In this document: one piece after another, positions 45,485 to 56,209 of the stretch
How positions within the stretch are numbered: the stretch's first letter is position 1
How the letters are laid out: every line of letters begins with the position of its first letter
Assembly: GCA_958510875.1 (NCBI GenBank)
Contig: OY294067.1
Span: forward strand, 256,371,736-256,435,735
DNA length: 64,000 nucleotides
Origin: Endomychus coccineus
Taxonomy: Eukaryota; Arthropoda; Insecta; Coleoptera; Endomychidae
Direction: 5' to 3'
The notes under the pieces: model-generated
What the model saw: the letters and a program-made list of their open reading frames with translations, nothing else
What the model was told of the DNA's origin: nothing
Databases searched by the model: none
Position numbers and translations under genes: made by a program

Positions 45485-47130
45485 GACACGCAATGGAAGT
45501 AGGATTCAAAATTGTCTTGAAGTCAATGGGAAACAAGATAACGATTCCATAACATAGATATCTGATATATACAGAGTGTCCAAGATAAGGATGATCATTG
45601 GGATATCAGAAAAGGTAATAGACAGTTTTGTTTAAACGGGTAAAAAGTTGGGAAACTAAAGAGTCATTCATATGGAAGTATAACATTTTCAATATCATTT
45701 TTGATTAGGAAGTAATTTCGCAAAAACAGAATTTCTTGATTTCCTTTTTTATTTATTTCTAATGTCAGTTACTGTCAGAATTGGAACCAAATAAAGAACA
45801 CTTCTTCATAACAAGAAAGCTTATTTCTTGCGTTAACGTCCGCTTTAATATACGATGTTTTGTTGCTGACCAACTATCATCACTATTTTTTTAACTGGTT
45901 CTGTCATTCTGGACTGATTGATTCATTACATGTGATGGTTCGATTAAGTTTCAGATCAATTTCAGCACTCCTCAAGATTGTTTGAAAATATTTTCTTGTA
46001 CGAGCCTGCATTGGAAAGTAGTGGCATTGGAAAAAATTTGTTGGACTTCTTATTGCTGATTTTATAGATATTATTTGAGTGTGTAATTAATCGTTCGTTA
46101 TTTTTTGTTTCAAAAATTATCAGAAATGTTAACCTCAACTAAGCATTAGGATATCCAATATCACTAATTTTTCTTCAATTTGGGCTTGTATCGTAAAAAT
46201 GTTCTCAAAACCTCTTGATGAGTACCGAAACTGATCTGAAATATACCTGTGACACATCAATGAGCGTAGAATGATAAAAACCTTAAAACGTATTTTTATA
46301 AAATCATTTATAAATAGCAACTGAACTGAATAAATCGAGAAATCACGAAGAACTTATCAAAGTCATAGTTTGGTTTGGTTAATTAATATTGAATTATTCA
46401 TTCTAAATGCGTATACCCAAGAATTTAATGTCAATAACTATTTATAATATGAAGTAGGTAAATCAATACTGTTTGTTTCAAAATCCACATGCTCTGTAAA
46501 GAATGTGTAAGGATGGAAAATAATTGTTCATAAATTAATTTTGTTAAATCGTATTTTTTTTAATATACCATCCCGTATTGTGTCGTTCCTCTCCGGATAC
46601 AGTACCAGACAAAAATTTCGCAACATACACAAATTCATGGTAGGTTGCAATTATATTTTCAATCCTACAATTAGAATTTTCAGATACACGATCATGCTGT
46701 AATAACAATCTTCAAGGTCGTAAAGAGTAACTGTAATAACCCGTATTCTTTTACACAATAATAACAACTTTTCAGATGTCTAGCATAATATAGTTGCTTT
46801 ATTATGAAATAAGTTGATGAATAATAAAATTATGTTTCATCTATATCAATTTTTTAAATTTTGCTTCAATGCTTTATTCCACATTTCCATTCATGATCAT
46901 AATATGTTTGTTTCCTACATCGTTCCCTACATTCTCTAATATTGTGAGAAAATTATAAAGGAACGTCTTCAGATTAGGTACATATAGCAAAATTGTTTTT
47001 AATCACGCCGTTTATGGTATTTTTTTAACATTTTAGCGAAAAACTATTTGTAGTGACCCACGCTGCAAGTATTGAACCAAGAATCTCATAAACATAATTG
47101 TGAAAATTAAGGTAAAATAAATACAAATAT
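45485..47130. other. AT-rich non-coding stretch
   Basis: No gene recognised. At 45571 TACAGAGTGTCCAAGATAAG resembles a mariner terminal repeat, but no partner end was found. Confidence 0.4.
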
Positions 47131-48128
47131 TCCAAAAAAAATCTTTATTTGTTGACACAAATTTTCTCAACTATTCTTAATCAAATATATTCATTAGATC
47201 CTATTATTTAAAAAAATCATAATTCACACTGTTTCTACAACTAATATAATCAGACAACCCAGTACCTAAAAACAATCTTCATTTGTTGACAAGTAACACA
47301 AATTTTCTCAACTATTCCTAATCAAATATATTCATTAGATCCTATTATTTAAAAAAAATCATAATTCACACTGTTTCTACAATTAAAACAATCAGATAAC
47401 CCAGTACCCAAAAACAATCTTCATTTGTTGACAAGTGACACACATTTTCTCAACTATTCTTAATCAAATATATTCATTAGATCCTATTATTTAAAAAAAT
47501 CATAATTCACACTGTTTTCACAACTAAAATAATCAGAGACAACCCAGTACCGAAAAACAATCTTCATTTGTTGACAAGTCACACATATTTTCGAAACTAT
47601 TTATTCTTAATCAAATAAATTCATTACATCCTATTATTATAAAAAAATTATAATTCACACTGTTTCCCCAACTAAAATAATCAGAGACAACCCAATACTC
47701 AAAAACAATCTTCATTTGTTGACAAGTGACATAAATTTTCTCAACTATTCTTAATCAAATATATTCATCAGCTCCTATTATTAAAAAAAAATCATAATTC
47801 ACACTGTTTCCACAACTAAAATAATCAGAGACAACCCAGTACCCAAAAACAATCTTCATTTGTTGACAAGTGACATAAATTTTCTCAACTATTCTTAATC
47901 AAATATATTCATCAGCTCCTATTATTAAAAAAAATCATAATTCACACTGTTTCCACAACTAAAATAATCAGAGACAACCCAGTACCCAAAAACAATCTTC
48001 ATTTGTTGACAAGTGACACAAATTTTCTCAACTATTATTAATCAAATATATTCATTAGACCTATTATTTTTAAAAGATCATAATTCACACTGTTTCTACA
48101 GCCAAAATAATCAGAGACAACCCAGTAC
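47131..48128. repeat. Satellite/minisatellite: 7 units of ~143 bp
   Basis: The unit begins near ATCTTCATTTGTTGACA and includes TTCTCAACTATTCTTAATCA, ATTCATTAGATCCTATTATT, TCATAATTCACACTGTTTC and CAGAGACAACCCAGTACC. ATCTT(C/T)ATTTGTTGACA starts at about 47141, 47275, 47417, 47560, 47708, 47852 and 47995, spacings 134-148. Units differ by scattered substitutions and short indels; the first is most divergent, and the two units at 47708 and 47852 share a CATCAGCTCC variant, showing recent local duplication. Confidence 0.95.
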
Positions 48129-48129
48129 C

Positions 48130-48970
48130 CACCCCTCATAGTCCAAAATATCTTTAATTAACTGGAATAGAAACAAATCACACTGACGTCCTAACACCGA
48201 AACTTTGACTGATTCTTGAACAACTACTTGCCCAGTCTATAGCTTGTCCTCGAATTGGACAATAATCAAAAAGCTGTGATCAATTGATCACGTGACTTCC
48301 CTCACTTTTGTTAGCAAAATATCTTCCGAATACTCCTGCGGGTCAAATGTAAGTGATTGAAGGAACAGAAAATATATTGTAAATGATTTAGAAACTGCTA
48401 ATGAAAGACGTTAAATAATACTGTTACATTGAAATCTCATCCAAATGGTTCACATAATGTATTTCACAACTCTATGTTTCATACTACTGACACCTGCTGT
48501 CAGACTGACTTTCGCAATTATTCACACTATAAAATAACCTTGTTTTATATTTATATATTATATAAAACACGGTTGTTCTTATTGTTCGCTGAAATAGCAT
48601 ACTTCCATTTGAAAATATGAAGATGGATGTCATAAATACCACTCGAAACGAGGCTACCACAACCCAAAAGCAATATATTTCCTATTATCATCACTCTAAA
48701 CTTCTAAAGCGATATATAATTGAATAGACGTGATGAAAATCCGTTCTAAACTTAAATAAAATATCGATAGTAGAAGGTGTTACTTTATAGTATGTAATTC
48801 ATTATTATTATTAAATGAATGGTATATAATCAAAGTAATTGTTCTTTCATTCAATCTTAGATAAAATAACTATTAAAAGTACGATTTTCACTAATTTAAT
48901 AAATAATGCTTCTTCAAACAAATATTATAAAGTACAAACTAACAAAGTTGACGATCTGCAAAATTATCCA
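48130..48970. other. AT-rich stretch sharing a segment with 50760-52195
   Basis: No gene. The segment 48865-48945 (TTTTCACTAATTTAATAA, CTTCAAACAAATATTA, AAAGTAC) matches the two sides of the LINE at 50837-52139 when that insertion is removed, so it works as an approximate empty-site relative. Confidence 0.5.
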
Positions 48971-48972
48971 TA

Positions 48973-49691
48973 TAGCCCAGTAAATGAAGCCCAAAATCGA
49001 CCTGACTAACAACATTTTTTTCTTATTGACCGATTTTGATCTGTGGGGGCTGATTCGATTCGCCTTGAAACCCAGATAAAAGCTTACCACTTTTGGTCCT
49101 TGTGAAATTGTTTATTTTGTTAATTAACTATAAATAGTGGCATTGATTTTAAGCAGGAAGAGGGTATTTTTTTAATTTCTTCAAATTCGTGTTTAGCAGG
49201 TCCTAATTATCCGAAAATGACTCTAATGTTGAATATTTAAGAATTTCTTATTTTTTGTTAATTTGATAATTAACAAATTGTTTAACTAATTATATTAGTA
49301 GGGAATTGAAAAATGGACATCAAATTCGTGTTTAAAAGGTCCAAATTATCCGAAAATAACTCTAATCTCGAATATTTAGGAATTTTTTTTGTTAATTTGT
49401 TAATTAACAATTTTTTTATTTATTAACAGATTGTTATTAACATTGGAAAAGCACTGTTTATCAGTTGAATAAATTTAAAAAATACACTCTACCTGCTTAA
49501 AATCAATGGAAAATAGCGTTTAAAAATTTTTTCCCACTATTTATTGTTTATTAACAAGATAAACAATTTGTCAAGGACCAAAAGTGGTAAGCTTTGATGT
49601 AGGTGTCAAGACGAATCGAATGAGCCCTCACAGATCAAAATCAGTCCATAAGAAAAAAATTTAGTAATCAAGTCCCCCGTTTATTGGACTA
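48973..49691. mobile_element. MITE with ~190-bp terminal inverted repeats
   Basis: Left arm from TAGCCCAGTAAATG and right arm ending CATTTA-like TTTATTGGACTA are complementary over about 190 bp with gaps. Strong blocks are GATTTTGATCTGTG, AAGCTTACCACTTTTGGTCC and CATTGATTTTAAGCAGG. The interior holds a direct duplication of ~65 bp (AAATTCGTGTTTA...AATTATCCGAAAATRACTC at ~49183 and ~49321). No coding. Confidence 0.82.
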
Positions 49692-49720
49692 ATACGACCG
49701 AACAGCCCAATCGCATCTAC

Positions 49721-49756
49721 GGTGGATGCGTGTGTGCACGAACGCACGCATCCACC
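49721..49756. repeat. Perfect 12-bp hairpin
   Basis: GGTGGATGCGTG at 49721-49732 pairs with CACGCATCCACC at 49745-49756 across a 12-nt loop. GC-rich against an AT-rich background; not part of the neighbouring MITE. Confidence 0.85.
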
Positions 49757-49759
49757 CAC

Positions 49760-50820
49760 TCAACCACCCACCCGTCCAATTCATTACTTTTTTCAATGCA
49801 GCTTCTTTCTGATAACCCCACTGATAACCTAACACAGAAACTGTAAATGATTCCTGAACCAAGTTGCTAGTTGATTAGCTAATACCTCGAGCTCGAATTA
49901 CAATGAATATATTAAAAAATGAACCAATAGTTCGAAAATGGTTGTGGGGCTGTATCGAACCGAATTTTTATCAGATTAAGCCAAAAGACGATGTTCTTCT
50001 GCCAAAAATCGAGGAACCTCAGTTCATCCTATTTACCAATAATATGCACATATGACGCAAAGACAAAGGCATTCAACAAAATGGATAAAACTGGAACTAA
50101 AATATCTCAATTCTCTGGCCTATTAAGCATAAAAGTATGATGTGGAATAAAATTATCAGCATGATATAAGTGAAGCAGTTGTTACGATGTGTGTACAAGC
50201 AATTATTATTTATTAGTTTAATACGTTGAAAGCAAAAGTAGTGCCAATGCCACTGGGTAAGTAGGTCAATGGTGGGGCATTTAATTCCGAATTGCGTTGC
50301 CAGGAATTGGCAACATAATATGATAAATCTATATATAGATTGTATACTATTAAATGAATCGTTCAGAGTTATTCGAGAATAAAAAACGGGTGGACAAGGA
50401 CAAGAACTAAAAACCATGTAAGGGGAATTTGGCGGAATATTTCAAAACAGATTTCGACATACGATTAAAGATCGATTGAATTTAATCAAGTCGTAATAGG
50501 ATTGACCATAAGCCCAGCCGACATTATTACAGGTTAGATCTTTGAGAAAATGAAAGCTGTGAATTACGCCCTCTTTCAGTAGTAACAATATTTGGAAGTA
50601 AGCCCCCAATCATGAATGAAAGTGGTGAAAATCCGGTTTTTGAAATAATATAAGAATTTTTCATACAATATCCTTTCGACACTTGTCTTATTTGGTTGAA
50701 AATTGAGTGAAATAAAATGTTTTAAAAGTGTCTATTTCATGAAAAATTTAATAGAAAAATCGATTCTAAACGTACATAAAATAACTAGTAAAAGTTTAAT
50801 TTTCACTAATTTAATAATTA
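49760..50820. other. AT-rich non-coding stretch
   Basis: No gene recognised; a 106-codon minus ORF at 50097-50417 matches no family I know. Confidence 0.4.
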
Positions 50821-50856
50821 AATGTAACTATAGTTTGCTTAGGAGTAACAGGTGCA

Positions 50857-51129
50857 ATGTCGACCACCCCAACGACTGCTATGGAGAAGCTGTTGGGGTT
50901 GGAACCACTGCCCCTCGCCGTTCAGGCAGAGGCCATAAGAGGAGCGTATCGCTTCGATCTGATCGGCCAAGGAAAGGCTGACCAAAAAGGCCGAAGCATC
51001 CTCGGATTGCTTGGATCACCTGGGCCATTGGGGATGAGATCCGACAGGATCAAGGTTCACAGCACTTCCGTGCCTTTCAAGATTAAAACCGTGAATGGGC
51101 GGGAGAACGCTGGGGCAGTCCTCAGATGA
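50857..51129 (+). pseudogene. LINE ORF2 segment upstream of RNase H
   Basis: Reads STTPTTAMEKLLGLEPLPLA and VQAEAIRGAYRF, the conserved 'TxAMExLLGLxPLxLxVQAEA' block between RT and RNase H in insect I/R1/jockey-like elements. A frameshift between ~51060 and 51100 separates it from the RNase H frame starting upstream of 51126. Confidence 0.82.
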
Positions 51130-51947
51130 TACCAGGGGATTCCATATGGCTTACCGAAGGCATCAAGACGGAAAAAAGTACGAGTGCTGGAATAGTCGAG
51201 AAATCGGACCAAGAGGAAAGGGTTTCTTTGAACCTAAGGACTTTTGCGACAGATTTCCAAGCAAAAATAGTTGCAATTACAACATGTGCTCAAATCATGA
51301 GGGAGAGAGCCTATGAGAATAGACAAATCACAATCATAGTGAGCAACCTGACAGTGCTTAAGGCACTGGAGTCATACACAATCACCTCACAATGTGTACT
51401 TGATTGTATCAAAGAACTAACGGCACTAGTAATGAACCCCAATAGAGTAACACTCGTGTGGGAGTCTGGAGAAACCAAACGAGAAGGGACAGAACCTGCC
51501 GTTTCACTCGCTAAAGCGGGGGCGGAAAAACCACTGATTGGACCAGAGCCAACCTGTGACATTTCTGATGCCACAGCGAAATCTGTAATCCAAAAATGGC
51601 TCGAGATAGAGCACCGTGCCTACTGGAGAGAACTGCCTCGTATGTCGCAATCCAAGCGACTGATGGGAGATCTCCAGCAGCAACGTGTGAAAAATCTGCT
51701 GACGTTCAGCAGACAAGAAATACGGAATCTTGTTGCATTCCTGACCGGACACGCCCCATGCAACAAACACCTCTACACGATGGGACTGGTAGATCAGCCC
51801 ACTTGCAGGGGTTGCGGCGTGGAAGATGAGACACCTATGCATGTGCTGTGTCAGTGCACGGCATATACGGTTGGTCGTCGGACATACCTCGGAGACGATA
51901 AGACTACACCCGAGGAAATCAGAAGTACCCCTATATCAGGCTACTGA
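51126..51947 (+). CDS. Open 273-codon RNase H-like/zinc-knuckle ORF with dead active site
   Basis: The fold of a LINE RNase H domain is recognisable (WLTEGIKTEKSTSAGI, FQAKIVAITTC, VLKALESYTITS, RVTLVWESGE, SLAKAGAEKPLIGPEP), followed by the AYWRELPRMSQSK region and a CCHC-type knuckle (CRGCGVEDETPMHVLCQC). Every expected active-site position is changed: TDG to TEG (Glu11), the Glu of FQAE to Lys47, SDS to SN (Asn74), the His of PGH to Glu116 and the Asp of NExAD to Val126. The ORF nevertheless stays open. RNase H would remove RNA during retrotransposition; this one should not cut. The start at 51126 is only the first Met; coding similarity begins a little upstream. Confidence 0.75.
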   Translation: MIPGDSIWLTEGIKTEKSTSAGIVEKSDQEERVSLNLRTFATDFQAKIVAITTCAQIMRERAYENRQITIIVSNLTVLKALESYTITSQCVLDCIKELTALVMNPNRVTLVWESGETKREGTEPAVSLAKAGAEKPLIGPEPTCDISDATAKSVIQKWLEIEHRAYWRELPRMSQSKRLMGDLQQQRVKNLLTFSRQEIRNLVAFLTGHAPCNKHLYTMGLVDQPTCRGCGVEDETPMHVLCQCTAYTVGRRTYLGDDKTTPEEIRSTPISGY

Positions 51948-52154
51948 AATTCATCGAATACACCGGACTGATGAGGAAGTAGAAACAAGTGAGGGCACAA
52001 TAGGACTATAATGACCGCAGTGCTGTGGGGCTCCCCTCAGGATGGAGAACCAACCTCACGGAGGAGGGGTTTTACTCGGTAGGAATCCGGCACACCCGGG
52101 GGCACGGGCACCCGAGGCGTCTATGCAAGATTTACCCTATAACTATAGTTTCGC

Positions 52155-52688
52155 TAAAACAGTTAAATAGTTTCTCCAAACAAATATTACAAAGTACTAT
52201 TTTTTTTCACAGTGAACTTCGCATTACCATTATGTAAAAGCTAAACATTTCTTCGTTTCAGAACTAATCTACAAAATATGTGATACTTAATACAGAGCTC
52301 AATTTGCGAAAAAATATTTTTTCCTTAGTGACAGTGCTGATTTTACTGTGAACTTAGCATGACCAGCCGTTTCGAAAAACAAAAATAAAGAACTACAAAT
52401 TATTCAAACTAATTTGCAAAAGAAATGCAACAATTAATACAATATTTAATTTGCAAAAATTAACGTTTATTTTCAATGGTAATGTTAACTTTACCCTAAA
52501 TTTGGCATTACCATGCGTTAAAAAAAATTAATGCTGAAAAGTTTTCATTTCACAACTAATTAACAACAAAAAACGCCTAATACAACATTTATTTAATAAA
52601 ATCAGTTTTTTTATAGTAATGCTAACTTTACTAGACTTGGCATTACCTGCCATTCAAAAAATACAATGAAGAGCTACAAATATTCTTA
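52155..52688. repeat. Degenerate tandem repeat, ~115-135-bp units
   Basis: Four loosely similar units contain CAGAACTAATYTRCAAAA-like, TAATACAA, AATTTGCRAAAA and GTAAYGYTAACTTTAC...GGCATTACC blocks. Interrupted by the MITE at 52689; a further unit lies at ~53360-53460. Confidence 0.6.
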
Positions 52689-53358
52689 AGTCGAGGAAAT
52701 GAAGCATTCCACCTTCCAAAACTGGCGCAGTTGGATGGATTGGGATGCGGTTTTCTGCATTCGATTCAGAAAGTTATTTAGAAATTTTGCGCCGGGTTTG
52801 TTTGCGAAAAAAATATATTGCATTTCTACGGCCAAAAAATGCATTTTTCTGTGTGCACTTTTTGAAGCAAATAAAAAAAAATTATTATCTACGTCCGTGT
52901 ACCACCAGGTATTGCAGGAAAGTTTTTGCATGTCGTTATCATCATTAGCGACCTCTATATCCTCAATCGAAAAGTTGACAAGCATTAAAAAATTATTTTC
53001 AAAGAAATTCATCCATATCCGGGGCGTCTTGACCCCCGGATACCCCGAGGAAGGTCCAAGAGGCCCTCAGGGAATTTTTTTGATAGCATATTCGTGTTCA
53101 GCGACTCTAAAAACCCCCGAGAAACCAATTCGAGTCCGTTTGACACATTATCCACTGAGTAATTAATTTTTTTTATTCACCTCAGAAAAATGCATTTTTT
53201 GGCTGTAGAAATGCAATAAATTTTTTCCGCAAAAAAAAAACCAGGCACTAAATTTCTAAATTACTTTCTGAATCAAATGCAAAAAACCGCAACTCAATCC
53301 ATCCAACTGCGACGGTTTTGGAATGTTTGGCCTTTTTTAGTGGTTTATTTCCTCGACT
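52689..53358. mobile_element. MITE with ~170-bp inverted repeats
   Basis: Left arm AGTCGAGGAAAT...CATTCCACCTTCCAAAAC and right arm complementary to it (ending ATTTCCTCGACT), with matching inner blocks GGATGGATTG, GCATTTGATTC-like and AAAAATGCATTTTT. The interior (~52890-53085) matches the fragment at 14636-14830. Inserted into the degenerate tandem repeat. A 155-codon ORF spans the left arm and interior, but the other family member reads the same stretch in a different frame, so it is probably not coding. Confidence 0.85.
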
Positions 53359-53459
53359 ATTATGGGACAACTAATTTTTAACAAGAAAGGGACAATTAAT
53401 ACAATAGAAAAAAGTTCGTACTTCAGAACTACAATTTACCAAATAACATAAGGAATCAA

Positions 53460-54300
53460 TTTCCACAATAATCATTGGTACATGATGCCGTACATTTTCA
53501 AAGAATGTAAAGGAATAAAAATACCTAATTGAAATGATCTGAAGTTAATCATCGACTTAATTGAATCTACTTTCATGTTAATGTAAAACGGGTATTGATC
53601 ATTACAACTTTTAAAATAAATAAGAGTGTTTTATAAATATTTATCTAATTCAACGTTTATTACAAGCTGGAGTGGCAAAGTAAACATATCATGTTGACCT
53701 AGTTTTCCTTATCACATAGTCCTAGAATACTCGACCCACATTTTATTTCATACGCTAAATTTTTAATTCAAACGCAACACGCTATTCTTCTAATCTTTCA
53801 ATTTATAATTATCTTCGATTGATATAACGTGATTAAATATTCCTTATATGCGACCCCGAGGGTGCCATCTTACATAAAACCTGACAACCGAGAATGTGTT
53901 GGGTTTAAACAGTCAGGGCCGTATCTAAAGAGGGGAGGGGCTTCATTATCTTTGCAATTTCAGTTTTCGATGATTTCATGCGGCAAATGGGTGAAAGATT
54001 TGCAAATATATCTATGGTTTTGACGTAGTGTGAAATCATTTTAACTTTCGGAAGTTGGAGAATTAAACTTGTAGCATTTAATTTAGATATAATTCAAACA
54101 AATTGTATCTTCACACTGTGGCATTCTCCTATCTAGTAGTTATTAACTAAAGCTAAATCTGAAATTATGCCCCTAAACTCCTAAATATTAGGAATAAATC
54201 TGAATATAGCAATATTGAGGGATGAGATTAGACAATGGTTTGGGTGGGAGTTCATTTATAAAATCGTTGACCTGTGGTCAATTATAGGTATCAATTTGGT
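53460..54300. other. AT-rich non-coding stretch
   Basis: No gene recognised. Confidence 0.45.
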
Positions 54301-54309
54301 TATTTAATA

Positions 54310-54545
54310 TCATGTTACTATTGTTTCTTGAATGTTTTAAAATTTCTATGGATTCTAGAATACTTTTTTTGAATATGTAAAATATCGGGATTAAGGGTGA
54401 AATTGTGATTGAGTTCCAATATTCCAATATTATGTTTCATGGTTCCATGACTTCTACCATCGAATTTATGTTCCACGATGCACACTGAAACTGCGTCCAG
54501 TTTCCATACAAACATTATACACTCTCTCAAAAACATAAGATCTTA
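54310..54545 (-). pseudogene. PLE GIY-YIG domain fragment
   Basis: Minus strand: METGRSFSV (frame-shifted), then EHKFDGRSHGTMKHN and LNHNFTLNPDILHIQKKYSR. This is the 'TGRSFxxRxxEH...HxFxxxxxxILHxxxK' pattern of PLE GIY-YIG endonucleases, the lineage with TGRSF rather than ISKQYL. On the plus strand the same segment reads GACTTCTACCATCGAATTT, recalling the 3' motif after other PLEs, so the stretch may mix two fragments. Confidence 0.6.
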
Positions 54546-54648
54546 TAAGACCCGTTTGTTCATATATCAATGCCCCCTGTCAAAAAATAGCGAGGAAATT
54601 AGTCAACAAAATATCAAAATATACAGACTTTAGCCTTATATAATACTA

Positions 54649-55894
54649 GGGTGAGTCGAAAAAAAATGTTTTTTTCGAAACGCTATACGACGGAAAATTT
54701 TCCTCTGGGGTAGGTAAGTTGAATGCAAATTAAAAAAAAAATTATTGCACCCCAGTTAGCGCTTTGTACTTGAATTGCAATTTTTTTTCCAAAACTAAGT
54801 CATTTTACAAGTTTTTTTGCAGTACTCAGCCATAAATATTTCAAACTGCTATAGTGAAAATCCTTTATTAAAAGGGTTGAAAAACAAAAAAAATTAAAAC
54901 CGTCAAAATCTTTCAATTTGCAGTAGCACAAAAGACTCAAACCCACTATTTTTGGGTGAGTAAGTTGAAGCTGCACTTGCTGGAAAACTTTGGCATCGAA
55001 GCTCTAGATGCTAGGGTGGATTTCATGAAACCATCTCGGTTCTTGGGATGCTTCAGTCACTAACTACACGCAGCGTTCAACAGCTCGAGTGTGACACGGA
55101 AATTTACCAAAGTTCCATTCGTCAGCATCAGCAGTTTCACCGGCTCATTTTCTCATTTTAGCCCAAACTGCAACATCAGATACTCTTCGTAACAATGGTG
55201 GTGATGTAAGTGCGGTGGTGTTCCAATTAATTATTTCAGTATAGTCGGTTGCCTGAAAGTTAATTTTTGGAGGTCGAAAACATCTTATTGATTCTGTTTT
55301 GGAGGCTAACATGCTTGCTTTTATAATTCTTCTGAAACCTCACTCTCTGATGTGCGTTAAGAGCAAGTTTTCTGGATGGGCAAAAAATGCGTTTCTTTCG
55401 ATCACAGGATCAACTACTTGAACCAAATTCTCTAGTAGAAATCTTGTGGATTTGATAACCTCAAAAACGTGTCCAGTACCATCTGTGAAGTACTTGCTTC
55501 TCTTTATTTTGAACCATACAGGAATGTATGATTTGAGAATGAAAGATACTAATATTTCGTGTTGTTCTGAAGGGGTTTCCACACTTACTTACAGTATCAA
55601 AACTCTGTTAGCTGTTGTCGCAAATTAAAAGATTTTGTCTGTTTCAAATCTTTTTTTGCGTTTTTGAAACCTTCAATTGAAGTATTTTCACTATAGCAGC
55701 TTAAAATATTATTGGCAGAGTATTGCAAAAAAACTTGTAAAATCACTTGATTTTCGAAAAAAATTGAAATTGTAAGTACAATGCGCTACCTGGGAGTTCA
55801 ATAATTTTTTTTTAATTAGCATTTTACTTACCCACCCCAGAGGTTTTCCACGGTACGACGTTTCGAAAAAAACATAATTTTTTTCGACCCAACC
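54649..55894 (-). mobile_element. DNA transposon relic with ~280-bp inverted repeats
   Basis: Ends GGGTGAGTCGAAAAAAA (left) and, reversed, GGTTGGGTCGAAAAAAA (right), with TA at 54647-54648 and 55895-55896. The arms match loosely for about 280 bp (blocks include GTAGGTAAGTTGAATGC / GGGTAAGTAAAATGC, CTTGTAAAATSACTT-like and CTATAGTGAAAAT). The interior on the minus strand carries a broken ORF: FTDGTGHVFEVIKSTRFLLE, RNAFFAHPENLLLTHIRE, INFQATDYTEIINWNTTA, SPPLLRRVSD. I recall similar blocks in uncharacterised insect proteins probably from transposons, but cannot name the family. Confidence 0.7.
55025..55582 (-). pseudogene. Uncharacterised transposon protein remnant
   Basis: Coding remnant inside the 54649-55894 transposon. 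55582-55340 is open for 80 codons (ends FFAHPENLLLTHIRE); the next blocks, KINFQATDYTEIINW and LTSPPLLRRVSD, follow in shifted frames down to ~55150. No catalytic motif known to me. Found only between the long inverted repeats, so probably transposon-encoded rather than host. Confidence 0.5.
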
Positions 55895-56209
55895 TATTAT
55901 CTCCATTATAACTAAGAATTCATTCCATTTATTAATAGAAAAAAATTAAAATATAGAACTAAAGACCAATGCCAAACTTGTAACATTTGATGTCAAAAAC
56001 CTCTGTCCAAGTATTCCAACACAGCCATTAGTCTTATTGAAGAAATTTTATTCCGCAATAATACTTTACCGTTAATAATAGCACAAAAAATATCAAGTTT
56101 AATCTCATTTTTCATAGACGAAATCCCATATGTTCGCCATTATCTCCTGTGCTAGAAAAAATATTTATGAATTCCTTGGAAAATCAAATACTACATTCAA
56201 AATTGCGTG

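Larger units (their letters stand above)
50837..52139 (+). mobile_element. 5'-truncated LINE insertion with perfect 12-bp TSD
   Basis: TAACTATAGTTT occurs at 50825-50836 and 52140-52151, an exact direct repeat bounding 1303 bp of markedly GC-richer sequence. Inside are the end of an ORF2-like protein (RNase H and CCHC region) and a ~190-bp 3' UTR ending CGAGGCGTCTATGCAAGATT and then CCC. No poly-A or simple-repeat tail. Truncated upstream of RT. An unoccupied relative of the target lies at ~48865-48945. Confidence 0.9.
54555..56165 (+). pseudogene. PLE RT fragment split by a transposon
   Basis: Left of the transposon: INAPCQKIARKLVNKISKYT (54577-54636). Right of it (55895-56165): NAKLVTFDVKNLCPSIPT, the RT block with catalytic Asp in FDV, then in the next frame LIEEILFRNNTLPLIIAQKI and FFIDEIPYVRHYLLC. 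In PLE RT these blocks adjoin, so the 54649-55894 element is an insertion. The catalytic YxDD part is missing. Opposite orientation to the GIY-YIG fragment at 54310. Confidence 0.75.

Noticed and set aside
45571..45640. TACAGAGTGTCCAAGATAAG as a mariner left end
   Set aside because: No partner inverted repeat with TA found in the window and no transposase between 45.6 and 47.1 kb.
47131..48128. CRISPR array
   Set aside because: Repeats are whole ~143-bp tandem units without unique spacers, in an evidently eukaryotic TE-rich context.
50097..50417. 106-codon minus ORF as a membrane protein
   Set aside because: Hydrophobic stretches follow from T-rich codons; no family resemblance or context.
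52699..53166. 155-codon ORF spanning a MITE arm and core
   Set aside because: The related core at 14636-14830 is read in a different frame, and half the ORF is terminal inverted repeat.
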